Of a stretch of 64,000 nt of DNA, positions 1 through 9,037 are shown piece after piece; positions within the stretch are counted from its first letter, which is position 1; every line of letters starts with the position of its first letter. The DNA is from Micromonospora echinaurantiaca (GTDB taxonomy: Bacteria > Actinomycetota > Actinomycetes > Mycobacteriales > Micromonosporaceae), in contig NZ_LT607750.1 in NCBI RefSeq assembly GCF_900090235.1, positions 5,757,001 through 5,821,000 on the forward strand, read 5' to 3'. Under the pieces are notes generated by a model. It was given only the letters and a program-made list of their open reading frames with translations, had not been told where the DNA came from and ran no database searches. Made by a program: the position numbers and the translations under genes.

Positions 1-222
1 CAGCCAGGCCCACAGCTCCTCGCGGCGCTCGTCCGGCTGGCGCATCACGAACGCCTCGATCCGCAGCGCGTGCTCGCCGACGATCAGGTTGCAGACGGTC
101 TTGAGCTTGTGGGTGCCGGGCAGGGTGACCGCGTACGACCCCGGGCCGGTGGGCTCCCAGGCCAGCTCCCGCTCGTCGCAGACCGACTCGATCAGGGCTT
201 CAAGATCGCTCTTCCCGCTCAC
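1..222 (-). CDS. YbjN domain-containing protein (partial, C-terminus outside window)
   Basis: Reading leftward from a GTG at 222 there is an open frame of 74 codons that runs off the window edge. The product begins MSGKSDLEALIESV and continues with a YbjN-type alpha/beta pattern, including GSYAVTLPGTHKLKT and a RIEAFVMRQPDE segment. YbjN proteins resemble type III secretion chaperones in fold; their role in actinomycetes is unknown. The gene lies just downstream of mshA on the same strand, the same neighbourhood as Rv0487 next to mshA (Rv0486) in M. tuberculosis, which supports the call. An in-frame GTG four codons further upstream is an alternative start. Confidence 0.75.
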   Translation of the reverse strand, partial: MSGKSDLEALIESVCDERELAWEPTGPGSYAVTLPGTHKLKTVCNLIVGEHALRIEAFVMRQPDERREELWAWL

Positions 223-359
223 CGGACCCACTCTACGGCCGGCCCGGCCAGCTCACCCGACGGCCGAGCCACCGCGCCCGCCACGGGCCGCCCCCGCCGC
301 CCGCGAGCAACGACCAGGGCACGGATGCGACGCACGGCCACGACGTGGCGGACGAGGGG

Positions 360-1724
360 TCACCAGGAACAGGAGAGCGCCGGGTCGCCGGCCAGCTCGG
401 CGGCGAGCCGGGCCCGGTGCGCGGAGGTCGCCTCGCCGTAGACGTCGAGCAGCCCGGCGACCGTACGGTCCCAGGAGAAGTTGCGCGCGTGCCGCTCGGC
501 GTTGCGGGACAGCTCCTCCCGGCGCCGCCGGTCGGGCAGCAGGCGGCCGAGCGAGGCGGCCCAGTCGGCCGGGTCGTGGCCGTCGACCAGTTCCCCGCTC
601 ACCTGGTCCCGCACCGCGGTCACCAGGCCGCCGACGGCGGCCGCCAGCACCGGCGTACCGCAGGCCTGCGCCTCCAGGGCGACCAGGCCGAAGGACTCGT
701 TGTACGACGGCACCGCGACCAGGTCCGCGGCCCGGTACAGGGCGGGCAGATCGTCGCCGGTCTGCGGGGGCAGGAAACGCACCCGGTCGGCGATGCCGAG
801 CGAGCCGGCCAGCTCGATCAGCGCGGTCGGCCGGTCGAGGCCGCTGCCGCTCGGGCCGCCACAGACCACCACGGTCAGCTCGTCGGCCAGCTCCGGATCG
901 CACTCGCGCAGCGCGGCGGCCGCCCGGACCAGCACGTCGGGCGCCTTCAGCGGTTGGATGCGGCCGACGAACGCCACCACGTACCCGGTGGTGGGCAGCC
1001 CGAGCCGGCGGCGGGCCGCGATCCGGACCACGTCCCGGTCACCCCGGGCCGGCCGGAACCGGGCCAGGTCGACGCCGGGTTCGACGACCGCGACCCGGGC
1101 CGGTTCGGCGTCGTACCGGCTGATCAGGTCCCGGGCCTCGACCCCGGTGTTGGCGACCAGCCGGTCGGCCTCGGCGACCACCTGTTCCTCGCCGATCACC
1201 CGGGCCTTCGGCTCGGGCCGGTCACCGGTCGCCAGCTGGGCGTTCTTGACCTTCGCCAGGGTGTGCGCGGTGTGCACCAGCGGCACCCCCCACCGTTCCT
1301 TGGCCAGCCAGCCGACCTGACCGGAGAGCCAGTAGTGGGAGTGGATGAGGTCGTACCAGCCCGGCGGGCGGGCCGCCTCGGCCCGGAGCACGCCGGCGCT
1401 GAAGGCGCAGAGCTGGCCGGGCAGCTCCTCCTTGGTGAGCCCTTCGAGCGGGCCGGAGACGACGTGCCGGACGTGCACTCCGGGTGCCATTTCGACGACC
1501 GGGGGCAGGTCTCCGGAGGTGGCCCGGGTGAAGATGTCCACCTCGACGTCCGCCTCGGCCAGCCGCCGCGCCACCTCGAGGATGTAGACGTTCATCCCGC
1601 CGGCGTCGCCGGTGCCCGGCTGGTGCAGGGGTGAGGTGTGCACCGAGAGAGTCGCGATCCGCCGGGGCCGCGGCCACGGCCGGGCACCACGCTGCCGACC
1701 GACGCCGGTGTGCAATTCCGCCAC
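360..1724 (-). CDS. mshA: D-inositol-3-phosphate glycosyltransferase MshA
   Basis: This is the first enzyme of mycothiol synthesis. It transfers GlcNAc from UDP-GlcNAc to 1L-myo-inositol 3-phosphate in the cytosol. The 454-aa product is a GT-B fold, family GT4 enzyme. The N-terminal donor/acceptor loop [10 protein letters not shown] lies at about residues 36-45, HSHYWLSG follows, then [12 protein letters not shown] at the start of the second Rossmann domain, and the C-terminal EX7E-type motif ESFGLVALE. The GTG at 1724 is preferred because GAGGGAG lies 5 nt upstream; an ATG at 1781 would add 19 low-complexity residues. It is transcribed away from the divergent SDR and probably together with the ybjN gene. 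Confidence 0.95.
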   Translation of the reverse strand: MAELHTGVGRQRGARPWPRPRRIATLSVHTSPLHQPGTGDAGGMNVYILEVARRLAEADVEVDIFTRATSGDLPPVVEMAPGVHVRHVVSGPLEGLTKEELPGQLCAFSAGVLRAEAARPPGWYDLIHSHYWLSGQVGWLAKERWGVPLVHTAHTLAKVKNAQLATGDRPEPKARVIGEEQVVAEADRLVANTGVEARDLISRYDAEPARVAVVEPGVDLARFRPARGDRDVVRIAARRRLGLPTTGYVVAFVGRIQPLKAPDVLVRAAAALRECDPELADELTVVVCGGPSGSGLDRPTALIELAGSLGIADRVRFLPPQTGDDLPALYRAADLVAVPSYNESFGLVALEAQACGTPVLAAAVGGLVTAVRDQVSGELVDGHDPADWAASLGRLLPDRRRREELSRNAERHARNFSWDRTVAGLLDVYGEATSAHRARLAAELAGDPALSCSW

Positions 1725-1913
1725 GTCCGCTCCCTCTGCCACGGTTGATGCCGTCCCGCACGCCCGGCGCTTTTCGGACAACGTCCTCGCCGGATGTCAT
1801 CTTCCCCATCGGGCATCGGTAATGCCCCGGGAGGCGGCCGGGCGTGACGGACCTCATCGCGGCGCCGCCCGCCCGGGGCGAGCCGTCGCACCGGCCGGGG
1901 AGACAATGGCCGG

Positions 1914-2681
1914 ATGAGCAGCCCAGTCGCCATCGTCACCGGAGCGTCCAGCGGGATCGGCGCGGCCACCGCCCGCCGCCTCGCCGCCGAGGGTTTCCAC
2001 GTGCTCGCCGCCGCCCGGCGTACCGACCGGCTGGCCGGTCTGGTCGACGAGATCACCGCTGCCGGCGGCACCGCCACCGCGGTGATGTGCGACGTCACCT
2101 CCGACGAGTCGGTCGCCGGGCTCGCCGAGGCGGCGGCCGCGGCGTCCGGGCCGGTCACCCTGCTGGTGAACAACGCCGGCGGCGCGCGCGGGCTGGACCC
2201 GGTGGAGTCCGGCTCGGTCGCCGACTGGCAGTGGATGTACGACACGAACGTGCTCGGCACGCTGCGGGTCACCCAGGCGCTGCTGCCCGCGCTGGAGGCC
2301 TCGGGCGCCGGCACCATCGTGATCGTCTCGTCCACCGCCGGCTTCATCGTGTACGAGGGCGGGGGCGGGTACACCGCCGCCAAGCACGCGCAGACCGCGG
2401 TCGCCGGCACGCTGCGGCTGGAACTCTGCGGCCGGCCGATCCGGGTGATCGAGATCGACCCCGGGATGGTGAAGACCGACGAGTTCGGGCTGGTCCGCTT
2501 CGACGGCGACGCCGACAAGGCAGCAGCGGTCTACGCCGGGGTGCCCGACCCGCTGGTCGCCGACGACGTGGCCGACTGCATCGCCTGGTGCGCCACCCGA
2601 CCGCACCACGTCAACGTGGACCGGCTGGTCGTCCGCCCGCTGGCGCAGGCCGCCCAGCACAAGGTGCACCGGGTCGGCTGA
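1914..2681 (+). CDS. SDR family NAD(P)-dependent oxidoreductase
   Basis: Classical short-chain dehydrogenase of 255 aa. The cofactor motif TGASSGIG is at residues 9-16, NNAG begins at residue 86, and the catalytic pair Tyr153/Lys157 (YTAAK) is present with an upstream SST serine. The basic residues after beta-strand 2 (AARRTDR) suggest NADP(H), by inference. Substrate is unknown. A GACAAT hexamer ends 6 nt before the ATG with no Shine-Dalgarno, so the transcript may be leaderless. It is divergent from mshA, as is Rv0484c near mshA in M. tuberculosis, but no functional link to mycothiol is shown. Confidence 0.9.
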   Translation: MSSPVAIVTGASSGIGAATARRLAAEGFHVLAAARRTDRLAGLVDEITAAGGTATAVMCDVTSDESVAGLAEAAAAASGPVTLLVNNAGGARGLDPVESGSVADWQWMYDTNVLGTLRVTQALLPALEASGAGTIVIVSSTAGFIVYEGGGGYTAAKHAQTAVAGTLRLELCGRPIRVIEIDPGMVKTDEFGLVRFDGDADKAAAVYAGVPDPLVADDVADCIAWCATRPHHVNVDRLVVRPLAQAAQHKVHRVG

Positions 2682-2695
2682 GGTCGGGTCCGGGC

Positions 2696-3493
2696 GTGGC
2701 GGGGACGGCGCGGCGCCGGCCGCTCGGCGTGGTGACCCGGGGGACCACCAACCCCAACCGGCTGCGCCGGGTGGACAACTGGATCGCCGCGACCTGCGGG
2801 GACCGGTTGCGAGCCGCGGCCGACCCGCTGGTGGTCGACCTCGGCTACGGGGCGACCCCGGTCACCGCGGTGGAACTGCGCGCCCGGCTGGCCGCCGCGG
2901 TCCGCGCCGACGTGCGGGTGGTCGGGCTGGAGATCGATCCGGTACGCGTGGCCGCCGCCGAGCCGGCCGCCGACCCCCCGTGGCTCACCTTCACCCGGGG
3001 CGGCTTCGAACTGGCCGGACTGCGGCCCGCCCTGGTCCGCGCGTTCAACGTGCTGCGCCAGTACGACGAGAGCGAGGTCGCCGACGCCTGGCGGACGATG
3101 ACCGGCGGGCTCGCCCCCGGCGGGCTGCTGGTCGAGGGGACCTGCGACGAGTTGGGCCGGCTCGGCGGCTGGGTGCTGCTCGACGCCGACGGGCCGCGCA
3201 CGCTGACCCTGGCCGCGAAGCTCGGCACCCTGGGCAGCCCGGCCGAGCTGGCCGAGCGGCTGCCCAAGGCGCTGATCCACCGCAACGTGCCGGGCGAGCC
3301 GGTGCACGAGTTCCTCCGCGCGCTCGACGACGCCTGGCACGCGGCCGCCGGCTACGCCCCGTTCGGCCCCCGGCAACGCTGGCTGCGCGCCGTCGAGTCG
3401 GTCAAGGCCGCCGGCTGGCCGATCGTCGACCGCCCCCGCCGCTGGCGGCTCGGCGAACTGACCCTCCCCTGGCCCACCATCGCCCCCACCTGA
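2696..3493 (+). CDS. class I SAM-dependent methyltransferase-like protein
   Basis: The 265-aa product has a Rossmann methyltransferase core. Motif I is VVDLGYGATPVTAVEL near residue 45, an acidic residue follows the next strand (VVGLEIDPVRV), and a post-motif region APGGLLVEGTCDE sits near residue 140. The GTG start at 2696 follows the SDR stop by 14 nt, so the two are probably co-transcribed. A GTG at the VVTRGTTNPNR segment is an alternative start. No substrate can be predicted. The end of the gene is followed by a strong hairpin at 3517-3577. Confidence 0.78.
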   Translation: MAGTARRRPLGVVTRGTTNPNRLRRVDNWIAATCGDRLRAAADPLVVDLGYGATPVTAVELRARLAAAVRADVRVVGLEIDPVRVAAAEPAADPPWLTFTRGGFELAGLRPALVRAFNVLRQYDESEVADAWRTMTGGLAPGGLLVEGTCDELGRLGGWVLLDADGPRTLTLAAKLGTLGSPAELAERLPKALIHRNVPGEPVHEFLRALDDAWHAAAGYAPFGPRQRWLRAVESVKAAGWPIVDRPRRWRLGELTLPWPTIAPT

Positions 3494-3516
3494 CCACCGC
3501 ACACCCGGCCACCCTA

Positions 3517-3577
3517 GTTGATCATGAGGTTGGCGGTGGTTCTCGCGATCGACATCGCCGCCAAGCTCATGATCAAC
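3517..3577. terminator. palindromic hairpin between convergent genes (TTGATCATGA family, copy 1)
   Basis: The left arm begins GTTGATCATGAG (3517-3528) and the right arm ends CTCATGATCAAC (3566-3577), a perfect 12-bp outer stem. An inner TTGGCGG/CCGCCAA pairing continues the stem. It lies between the convergent methyltransferase and murB genes, so it may end transcription from both sides. A second element with the same outer sequence occurs at 30489-30543, so this is a dispersed repeat as well as a probable terminator. Confidence 0.6.
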
Positions 3578-3593
3578 CCGGTGGGTGAGCGGG

Positions 3594-4685
3594 TCAGATG
3601 GTGCAGTTGATGAGGACGGGTTCGGGGTGGAGGGTGACGCCGAAGCGGTGGTGGACGCCGTCGCGGATCTCCCGGGCCAGCTCGACCAGGGCGGCGGTGC
3701 TGGCGTTGCCGCCGCGGTTGGTCAGCGCCAGAGTGTGCTTGCTGGAAATCGCCACGCCCTCCGGGCCTGGGTGGCCCTTGCCGAAGCCGGCCTTGTCGAT
3801 CAGCCAGGCGGCGCTGACCTTGACCACGTCCCCGGCACCCGGCCAGGCCGGCGGGTCGCCGAGGTCGGCCGCGCGCTCGCGCAGCAGCTCGTACGCCGAC
3901 CGGTCCAGCACCGGGTTGGTGAAGAACGAGCCGACCGAGCGGGTGTCCGGGTCGTCGGGGTCGAGCACCATGCCCTTGCCCGCGCGCAGTCGCAGCACGG
4001 TGGCCCGGGCGTCGGCCAGCGGCACCCGGTCACCCACCTCGACGCCGAGCGCCCGGGCCAGTTCCGCGTAGCGCACCGGGCCGGAGAGCGGCGAGCGGGC
4101 CAGCCGGAAGTCCACGGCGAGCACCACCCAGCGGTCGCTGTACTTGAAGACACTGGACCGGTAGGCGAAGCCGCAGTCGGCGGCGGCGATCCGCCCGGTG
4201 ACGCCCTCGACCCGGTCGTAGACCTGGACGGCGGTGATGGTCTCGGCGACCTCCTGCCCGTACGCGCCGACGTTCTGGATCGGCGTGGCGCCGGTGGAGC
4301 CGGGGATCCCGGAGAGGCACTCCAGGCCGGACCAGCCGTTGGCCACCGTGGCGGCGACCAGCTCGTCCCACGGCTCGCCCGCCTCGACCCGTACGGTGAC
4401 CGAGTCCTCGTCGTCGGCGAGCACCCGCAGCCCACGCGAACGGACCAGCACCACCGTGCCGGGGAAACCGGCGTCACCGATGACCACGTTGCTGCCGCCG
4501 GCGAGGATCAGGACCTGTTCGTCCCTTCCCTGCGCCTCGCGTACGCTTCGGACGATTTCCTCCGCGTTGGTGGCGGTCGTTATCCGCCCTGCCGGGCCGC
4601 CCAGGCGCAACGTGGTGAAACGCGCCAGATCGCACATGGCGTCGGGTCCGGCTCCGGTTGTCGGCTGGGCGTAGACGTCTGACAC
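3594..4685 (-). CDS. murB: UDP-N-acetylmuramate dehydrogenase MurB
   Basis: Reduces UDP-GlcNAc-enolpyruvate to UDP-MurNAc with FAD and NADPH, the second committed step of peptidoglycan synthesis, in the cytosol. The 363-aa product shows the MurB signatures in order: GGSNVVIGD (FAD binding), IPGSTGATPIQNVGAYGQE, the proton-donor serine in SVGSFFTNPV, and a C-terminal LHPEPVLI with the conserved glutamate. GTG at 4685 is preceded by AAAGG. It is convergent with the methyltransferase and divergent from the mycothiol-dependent isomerase-like gene. Essential in all cell-walled bacteria where tested. Confidence 0.96.
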   Translation of the reverse strand: MSDVYAQPTTGAGPDAMCDLARFTTLRLGGPAGRITTATNAEEIVRSVREAQGRDEQVLILAGGSNVVIGDAGFPGTVVLVRSRGLRVLADDEDSVTVRVEAGEPWDELVAATVANGWSGLECLSGIPGSTGATPIQNVGAYGQEVAETITAVQVYDRVEGVTGRIAAADCGFAYRSSVFKYSDRWVVLAVDFRLARSPLSGPVRYAELARALGVEVGDRVPLADARATVLRLRAGKGMVLDPDDPDTRSVGSFFTNPVLDRSAYELLRERAADLGDPPAWPGAGDVVKVSAAWLIDKAGFGKGHPGPEGVAISSKHTLALTNRGGNASTAALVELAREIRDGVHHRFGVTLHPEPVLINCTI

Positions 4686-4754
4686 GCCTTTCACCCTAGG
4701 CTGTGGGTAGCCGCGGCACCCACTGGTGGCCGGGTCACCCCCGGGAGGATGGCG

Positions 4755-5516
4755 ATGAGCAGACTGCACGGCACCAAGGACTTCTGGATAGGCGCTCTCC
4801 GTACGGAGGGGCCGGCGTTCGCCGCCGCCGTGGCCGAGGCACCCCCCGAGACCCCGGTGCTCTCCTGCCCCGGCTGGACCGTCGCCGACCTCACCCTGCA
4901 CCTGGCCGCCTTCTACCGGTGGGTGCACTCGTTCGCCGGCTCCGGTGCGACCACCGCCCCGCCCAAGCGTCCCGACCTCGCCGAACTCGACCCGGGCAGC
5001 ACCCCCTCGCAGGTGTGGCAGCACGAGTTCGACCAGCTGATGACCCTCTTCGACGGGCTCGACCCGGAGGCGCCGGCGTGGAACTGGGCGCCGCAGCCGA
5101 AGAAGGCCGGGTTCTGGCCACGCCGGGCCGCGCACGAGACGGCGGTGCACCGCTGGGACGCCCAGCTCGCGATCGCCGCCGGTGAGCCGGTGGAGGCGAA
5201 GCTCGCGGCCGACGGGGTGAGCGAGGTGCTGGACACCTGGCTACCCTCCGGCCGGCGGCGGACCCGGGGCCAGTGGCACGGGGTGGTGCACCTCTCCGCG
5301 GTGGACGCCGCACAGGAGTGGTACCTGCGGCTGCGCGGCGAGGGGGTCGCCCTGCTGGACACCGCCACCATCTTCGACCACGACGACCACCACGCCCGGG
5401 TGCAGGTCAGCGGCACGGCGAGCGACCTGCTGCTGGCACTGTGGGGCCGGGTCAGCTTCGACACCCTGGACGTGCTGGGCGACCGCACGCTGCTCGACGG
5501 TCTCCGCACCGGCTGA
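4755..5516 (+). CDS. maleylpyruvate isomerase family, mycothiol-dependent enzyme
   Basis: The 253-aa protein has an N-terminal MDMPI/DinB-like four-helix metal-binding domain (SCPGWTVADLTLHLAAFYRW, then AAHETAVHRWD supplying metal-ligand histidines) and a C-terminal SCP2-like beta domain ending at LLDGLRTG. Family members use mycothiol as a cofactor for isomerase or transferase reactions; the substrate here cannot be named. The ATG at 4755 is preferred because GGGAGG ends 6 nt upstream; an ATG at 4749 directly abuts the ribosome binding site. It is a single gene divergent from murB and ends at a T-rich hairpin. Confidence 0.85.
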   Translation: MSRLHGTKDFWIGALRTEGPAFAAAVAEAPPETPVLSCPGWTVADLTLHLAAFYRWVHSFAGSGATTAPPKRPDLAELDPGSTPSQVWQHEFDQLMTLFDGLDPEAPAWNWAPQPKKAGFWPRRAAHETAVHRWDAQLAIAAGEPVEAKLAADGVSEVLDTWLPSGRRRTRGQWHGVVHLSAVDAAQEWYLRLRGEGVALLDTATIFDHDDHHARVQVSGTASDLLLALWGRVSFDTLDVLGDRTLLDGLRTG

Positions 5517-5537
5517 CCGCCGCACCCGTCCCGAGTC

Positions 5538-5570
5538 AGTGGCCTCCCGGCGCCGGGGGGCCACTTTCTT
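5538..5570 (+). terminator. intrinsic-type terminator after the MDMPI gene
   Basis: AGTGGCC (5538-5544) pairs with GGCCACT (5559-5565) around an inner CCCGGCGCCGGG palindrome, and TTCTT follows. It has a GC-rich stem plus a short T run, unusual in this GC-rich sequence. The AGTGGCC/GGCCACT arms recur in the hairpins at 46598-46637 and 55794-55853. Confidence 0.7.
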
Positions 5571-5661
5571 GTCGCCGATTCAGCGCGGCCGACGTGCTGC
5601 ACCGAGTGCCGCACCCCGCCACCTGGGCCGGTAGCGCCGAGGTAACGATCCGGACGCCCCG

Positions 5662-5673
5662 GAGAGCGCTCTC
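5662..5673. promoter_or_regulatory. LacI-type operator O1 upstream of the sugar operon
   Basis: Perfect 12-bp palindrome GAGAGCGCTCTC directly abutting the -35 hexamer. The central AGCGCT is typical of LacI-family sites; CebR of Streptomyces uses TGGGAGCGCTCCCA (from memory). The cognate repressor is inferred to be the LacI protein encoded at the end of the operon. Confidence 0.8.
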
Positions 5674-5702
5674 TTGACACCGGTCGGGCCGGCCAGCAAT
5701 CT
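5674..5702 (+). promoter_or_regulatory. sigma-70-type promoter of the sugar uptake operon
   Basis: TTGACA at 5674-5679 is a consensus -35. A 17-bp spacer leads to CAATCT at 5697-5702, an acceptable -10. It is the best housekeeping promoter in the window and is bracketed exactly by operators O1 and O2. Confidence 0.75.
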
Positions 5703-5706
5703 ACGT

Positions 5707-5718
5707 GAGAGCGCTCTC
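5707..5718. promoter_or_regulatory. LacI-type operator O2, at the transcription start
   Basis: Second identical GAGAGCGCTCTC, 45 bp centre to centre from O1, falling at about +1 to +12 of the predicted transcript. Paired sites on either side of a promoter suggest cooperative or looping repression. Confidence 0.8.
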
Positions 5719-5767
5719 TCAGATTCATCCACCACCACCCGCCCGACCTGAGAGGGGTCCGAGACAG

Positions 5768-7072
5768 ATGGGTGCCTTTTCGCGCCGCCGCCTCGCGGCG
5801 GTCGCCCTGGTCGCCGCCAGCGCACTGCTCGTCAGCACCGGCTGCGGTGGCGACGACGCCGCCGACGACGGCACGATCACGCTGACCGTCGACGTCTTCG
5901 GCCAGTTCGGCTACGAGCAGCTCTACCAGGAGTACATGGCCAGCCACCCCGGCGTGAAGATCGTCGAACGGGGCACCGGCGGCAACCTCGACGAGTACTC
6001 GCCCAAGCTCACCCAGTGGCTCGCCGCCGGCAAGGGCGCCGGCGACGTCGTGGCCATCGAGGAGGGCCTGCTGGTCGAGTACAAGGCCAATCCCGGCAAC
6101 TTCGTGAACCTGCTCGACCACGGTGCCGCCGAGCTCAAGGGCAACTTCCTGGACTGGAAGTGGAACGGCGGGCTGACCGCCGACGGCAAGCAGCTCATCG
6201 GCCTCGGCACCGATGTGGGCGGCATGGCGATGTGCTACCGCAAGGACCTGTTCGCCAAGGCGGGGCTGCCCACCGACCGCGAGGCCGTCTCCAAGCTCTG
6301 GCCCACCTGGCAGGACTACATCCGGGTCGGCGAACAGTTCACCGCGAAGAAGACCGGCGCGGCGTTCCTGGACGCCGCCACCAACACCTTCAACACCATC
6401 CTGCTGCAGACCGCCGGCAACGCCCAGGGCTACAGCTACTACGACACCTCCGACAACCTCGTGGTGGACAGCAACCCGGCGGTCCGGCAGGCCTGGGACA
6501 CCACCATGGACATCATCGACTCGGGCCTGTCCGGCAAGTACGGCGCCTGGTCCGAGGAGTGGGTCTCCGCCTTCAAGCAGGCCAAGTTCGCCACCATCGC
6601 CTGCCCGGCCTGGATGACCGGCGTCATCGAGGGCAACGCCGGTGCGGCCGCGTCCGGCAAGTGGGACATCGCCCAGGTGCCCGGCAACGGCGGCAACTGG
6701 GGCGGCTCCTACCTCGCGGTGCCCAAGCAGAGCAAGCACCAGGCCGAGGCGATCGAGCTGGCCAAGTTCCTCACCAGCGCCAAGGGGCAGATCGGCGCGT
6801 TCAAGGCCAAGGGGCCGCTGCCGTCGTCGCCGCAGGCCCTGGAGGACCCGGCGATCACCGGGGCGACCAACGCGTACTTCTCCGGCGCTCCGGTCGGCCA
6901 GATCTTCGCCGCCGGGGCGAAGAACCTGAAGCCGGTCTACATGGGTCCGAAGAACCAGGCCGTCCGGACCGAGGTAGAGAACGCGGTCCGGACCGTTGAG
7001 CTGGGCCAGCGTAACCCCGACCAGGGCTGGACCGACGCGGTCGCCAACGCCAAGAAGGCCGCCGCCAAGTAG
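5768..7072 (+). CDS. sugar ABC transporter substrate-binding lipoprotein (ceb-like)
   Basis: Extracytoplasmic solute-binding protein of family 1, 434 aa. The N-terminus has RRR, a hydrophobic core and a lipobox ending at Cys26 (VSTGC), so the mature protein is lipid-anchored outside the membrane. The body is a typical sugar-binding fold (DVFGQFGYEQLYQEY, GTDVGGMAMCYRKDLFAKAG, PAWMTGVIEG). ATG at 5768 is chosen because the signal peptide starts there; an upstream in-frame GTG lies inside the operator/promoter. First gene of an operon with two permeases, a GH1 beta-glucosidase and a LacI regulator, the layout of Streptomyces cebEFG-bglC-cebR. No ATPase gene is present; such systems share the MsiK ATPase, encoded elsewhere. 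The ligand is probably a beta-linked oligosaccharide. Confidence 0.9.
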   Translation: MGAFSRRRLAAVALVAASALLVSTGCGGDDAADDGTITLTVDVFGQFGYEQLYQEYMASHPGVKIVERGTGGNLDEYSPKLTQWLAAGKGAGDVVAIEEGLLVEYKANPGNFVNLLDHGAAELKGNFLDWKWNGGLTADGKQLIGLGTDVGGMAMCYRKDLFAKAGLPTDREAVSKLWPTWQDYIRVGEQFTAKKTGAAFLDAATNTFNTILLQTAGNAQGYSYYDTSDNLVVDSNPAVRQAWDTTMDIIDSGLSGKYGAWSEEWVSAFKQAKFATIACPAWMTGVIEGNAGAAASGKWDIAQVPGNGGNWGGSYLAVPKQSKHQAEAIELAKFLTSAKGQIGAFKAKGPLPSSPQALEDPAITGATNAYFSGAPVGQIFAAGAKNLKPVYMGPKNQAVRTEVENAVRTVELGQRNPDQGWTDAVANAKKAAAK

Positions 7073-7205
7073 CCCTCCACCGCCCCTGCCCGCCCCCGGC
7101 TCGGCCGACCCCGGGGCCGGACGTCGCGCCCCCGCGACGCCCAGCCCCGGGCGGCCGGCGGGGCGCCGGACCCGGGGCGGTCGGCGTGGAAAGGAGTTTC
7201 CGGCC

Positions 7206-8207
7206 ATGAGCGTCCAGCTCGACGCGCGGCCTCCGGTGGTACCGGCGGCCGCCGCCCGGCCGACCCGGGCGCACCGGCTCAGCCGGTTCGACACCAGGTA
7301 CTCGCCCTACCTCTACATCGCCCCGTTCTTCCTGCTCTTCGCGGTGTTCGGGGTGTACCCGCTGGGCTACACGTTCTGGGTCTCGCTGCACGACTGGGAC
7401 CTGCTCGGCAGCGACCACCCGTTCGTCGGCGCGGAGAACTACACCCGGCTGATGGCCGACGCCGACTTCTGGCACGCGGTGGTGAACACCCTCGGCATCT
7501 TCGTCATCTCCACCGTCCCGCAGCTGCTCGCCGCGCTCTGGCTGGCCAACCTGCTCAACCGGTCGCTGCGGGCCCGCACCGGGTGGCGGATGGCGGTGCT
7601 GATCCCGAACGTCACCTCCACCGCCGCCGTCGCGATCGTCTTCGGGGTGCTCTTCGGCCGCGAGTTCGGCATGGTGAACTGGCTGCTCGACCTCGTCGGG
7701 ATCGACGCGATCAACTGGAAGTCGGACCGGTTCGCTTCCTGGGTGGCCATCTCGACGATGGTCGACTGGCGGTGGACCGGCTACAACGCGCTGATCTTCC
7801 TGGCCGCCATGCAGGCCATCCCGCGGGACCTGTACGAGTCGGCGGCGATCGACGGGGCGAACCGCGCCCGGCAGTTCTGGTCGATCACCGTGCCGCTGCT
7901 CAAGCCGACGATCATCTTCGCGGTCATCATCTCCACCATCGGCGGGCTCCAGCTCTTCACCGAGCCGCGGTTGTTCCACTCCGGGACCAACCCGATCCGC
8001 GGCGGGCCGCTGCGCGAGTCACAGACGGTCACCATGTACATGTTCGAGAACGCCTTCGCGCCGCACTACAACTTCGGCTACGGCTCGGCGGTGGCGTGGC
8101 TGCTCTTCGCCCTGATCGCCGTCGTGGCGGCGGTCAACGTACTGATCATCCGGCGGCTCGGCGGGCAGACGCCGGGTGGCCGGGCCGCGAAGGGAGACCT
8201 CCGATGA
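7206..8207 (+). CDS. carbohydrate ABC transporter permease (MalF/CebF-like)
   Basis: The 333-aa integral membrane protein has about six transmembrane helices, the first at [20 protein letters not shown]. The cytoplasmic EAA loop ([20 protein letters not shown]) that docks to the ATPase is present, followed by PLLKPTI. ATG at 7206 has AAAGGAG about 11 nt upstream. The 133-nt gap after the binding-protein gene is rich in GC hairpins, which may lower expression of the permeases relative to the lipoprotein. It overlaps the next permease by ATGA. Confidence 0.9.
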   Translation: MSVQLDARPPVVPAAAARPTRAHRLSRFDTRYSPYLYIAPFFLLFAVFGVYPLGYTFWVSLHDWDLLGSDHPFVGAENYTRLMADADFWHAVVNTLGIFVISTVPQLLAALWLANLLNRSLRARTGWRMAVLIPNVTSTAAVAIVFGVLFGREFGMVNWLLDLVGIDAINWKSDRFASWVAISTMVDWRWTGYNALIFLAAMQAIPRDLYESAAIDGANRARQFWSITVPLLKPTIIFAVIISTIGGLQLFTEPRLFHSGTNPIRGGPLRESQTVTMYMFENAFAPHYNFGYGSAVAWLLFALIAVVAAVNVLIIRRLGGQTPGGRAAKGDLR

Positions 8208-9037
8208 GCCGGCTGTGGCGGGCCAGCCCGCTGGCGTACGGCGCGCTGCTCGCCGCCGCGTTCCTGTCGATCTTCCCGATCTACTGGATGTTCGTGGTGG
8301 CCAGCCGGTCCAGCGACGCGATGGGCCAGGTGCCGCCGCCGGTCACCCCCGGCGGCAACCTCGGCGCGAACATCGCCCGGCTGTTCGACAACACCGACGC
8401 GTACTTCCTGACCGGTCTGATCAACTCGGCGATCGTGTCGACCACCGTCACCGTCTCGGTGGTGTTCTTCTCCACCCTGGCCGGGTTCGCCTTCGCCAAG
8501 CTGCGCTTCCGCGGCCGCAACGCGCTGCTGCTGGTGATCATCGCGACCATGATGGTGCCGACCCAGCTCGGCGTCATCCCGCTGTACCTGCTGATGACGA
8601 AGCTGAACTGGAACGACCGGCTGCCGGCGGTGATCGTGCCGGCGCTGGTCACCGGCTTCGGGGTGTTCATGATGCGCCAGTACGCCGGCCAGGCGGTCAG
8701 CACCGAGCTGATCGAGGCGGCCCGGGTCGACGGCTGCGGCACGGCCCGGATCTACTGGAACGTGGTGCTGCCCGCGCTGCGCCCCGCCGCGGCGGTGCTC
8801 GGCCTGCTCACTTTCATGACGACCTGGAACGACTTCCTCTGGCCGTACGCTGTGCTCAACGACCCGGAGAACCCGACCGTGCAGCTCTCCCTGCGGGCCC
8901 TGTCCGACGGGTACTACCAGGACATGTCGCAGGTGTTCACCGGTACGGCCATCGCGACGCTCCCGCTGCTGCTGGTCTTCGTCCTGTTCGGCCGCCAGAT
9001 CATCGGCGGCATCATGGAAGGTGCGGTCAAGGCTTGA
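8204..9037 (+). CDS. carbohydrate ABC transporter permease (MalG/CebG-like)
   Basis: Second inner-membrane permease, 277 aa and six predicted transmembrane helices. The EAA loop reads [23 protein letters not shown], followed by [10 protein letters not shown]. It starts inside the stop codon of the first permease (ATGA at 8204-8207, preceded by AGGGAGA) and ends in a TTGA overlap with the beta-glucosidase, so translation is tightly coupled. Together the two permeases form the translocation channel for the lipoprotein encoded upstream. Confidence 0.9.
   Translation: MSRLWRASPLAYGALLAAAFLSIFPIYWMFVVASRSSDAMGQVPPPVTPGGNLGANIARLFDNTDAYFLTGLINSAIVSTTVTVSVVFFSTLAGFAFAKLRFRGRNALLLVIIATMMVPTQLGVIPLYLLMTKLNWNDRLPAVIVPALVTGFGVFMMRQYAGQAVSTELIEAARVDGCGTARIYWNVVLPALRPAAAVLGLLTFMTTWNDFLWPYAVLNDPENPTVQLSLRALSDGYYQDMSQVFTGTAIATLPLLLVFVLFGRQIIGGIMEGAVKA

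Noticed and set aside
4913..7294. Long open frame on the minus strand opposite the sugar-binding lipoprotein gene.
   Set aside because: It has no start signal or recognisable domain, and its composition mirrors the high-GC third-position bias of the real lipoprotein and permease genes on the plus strand.
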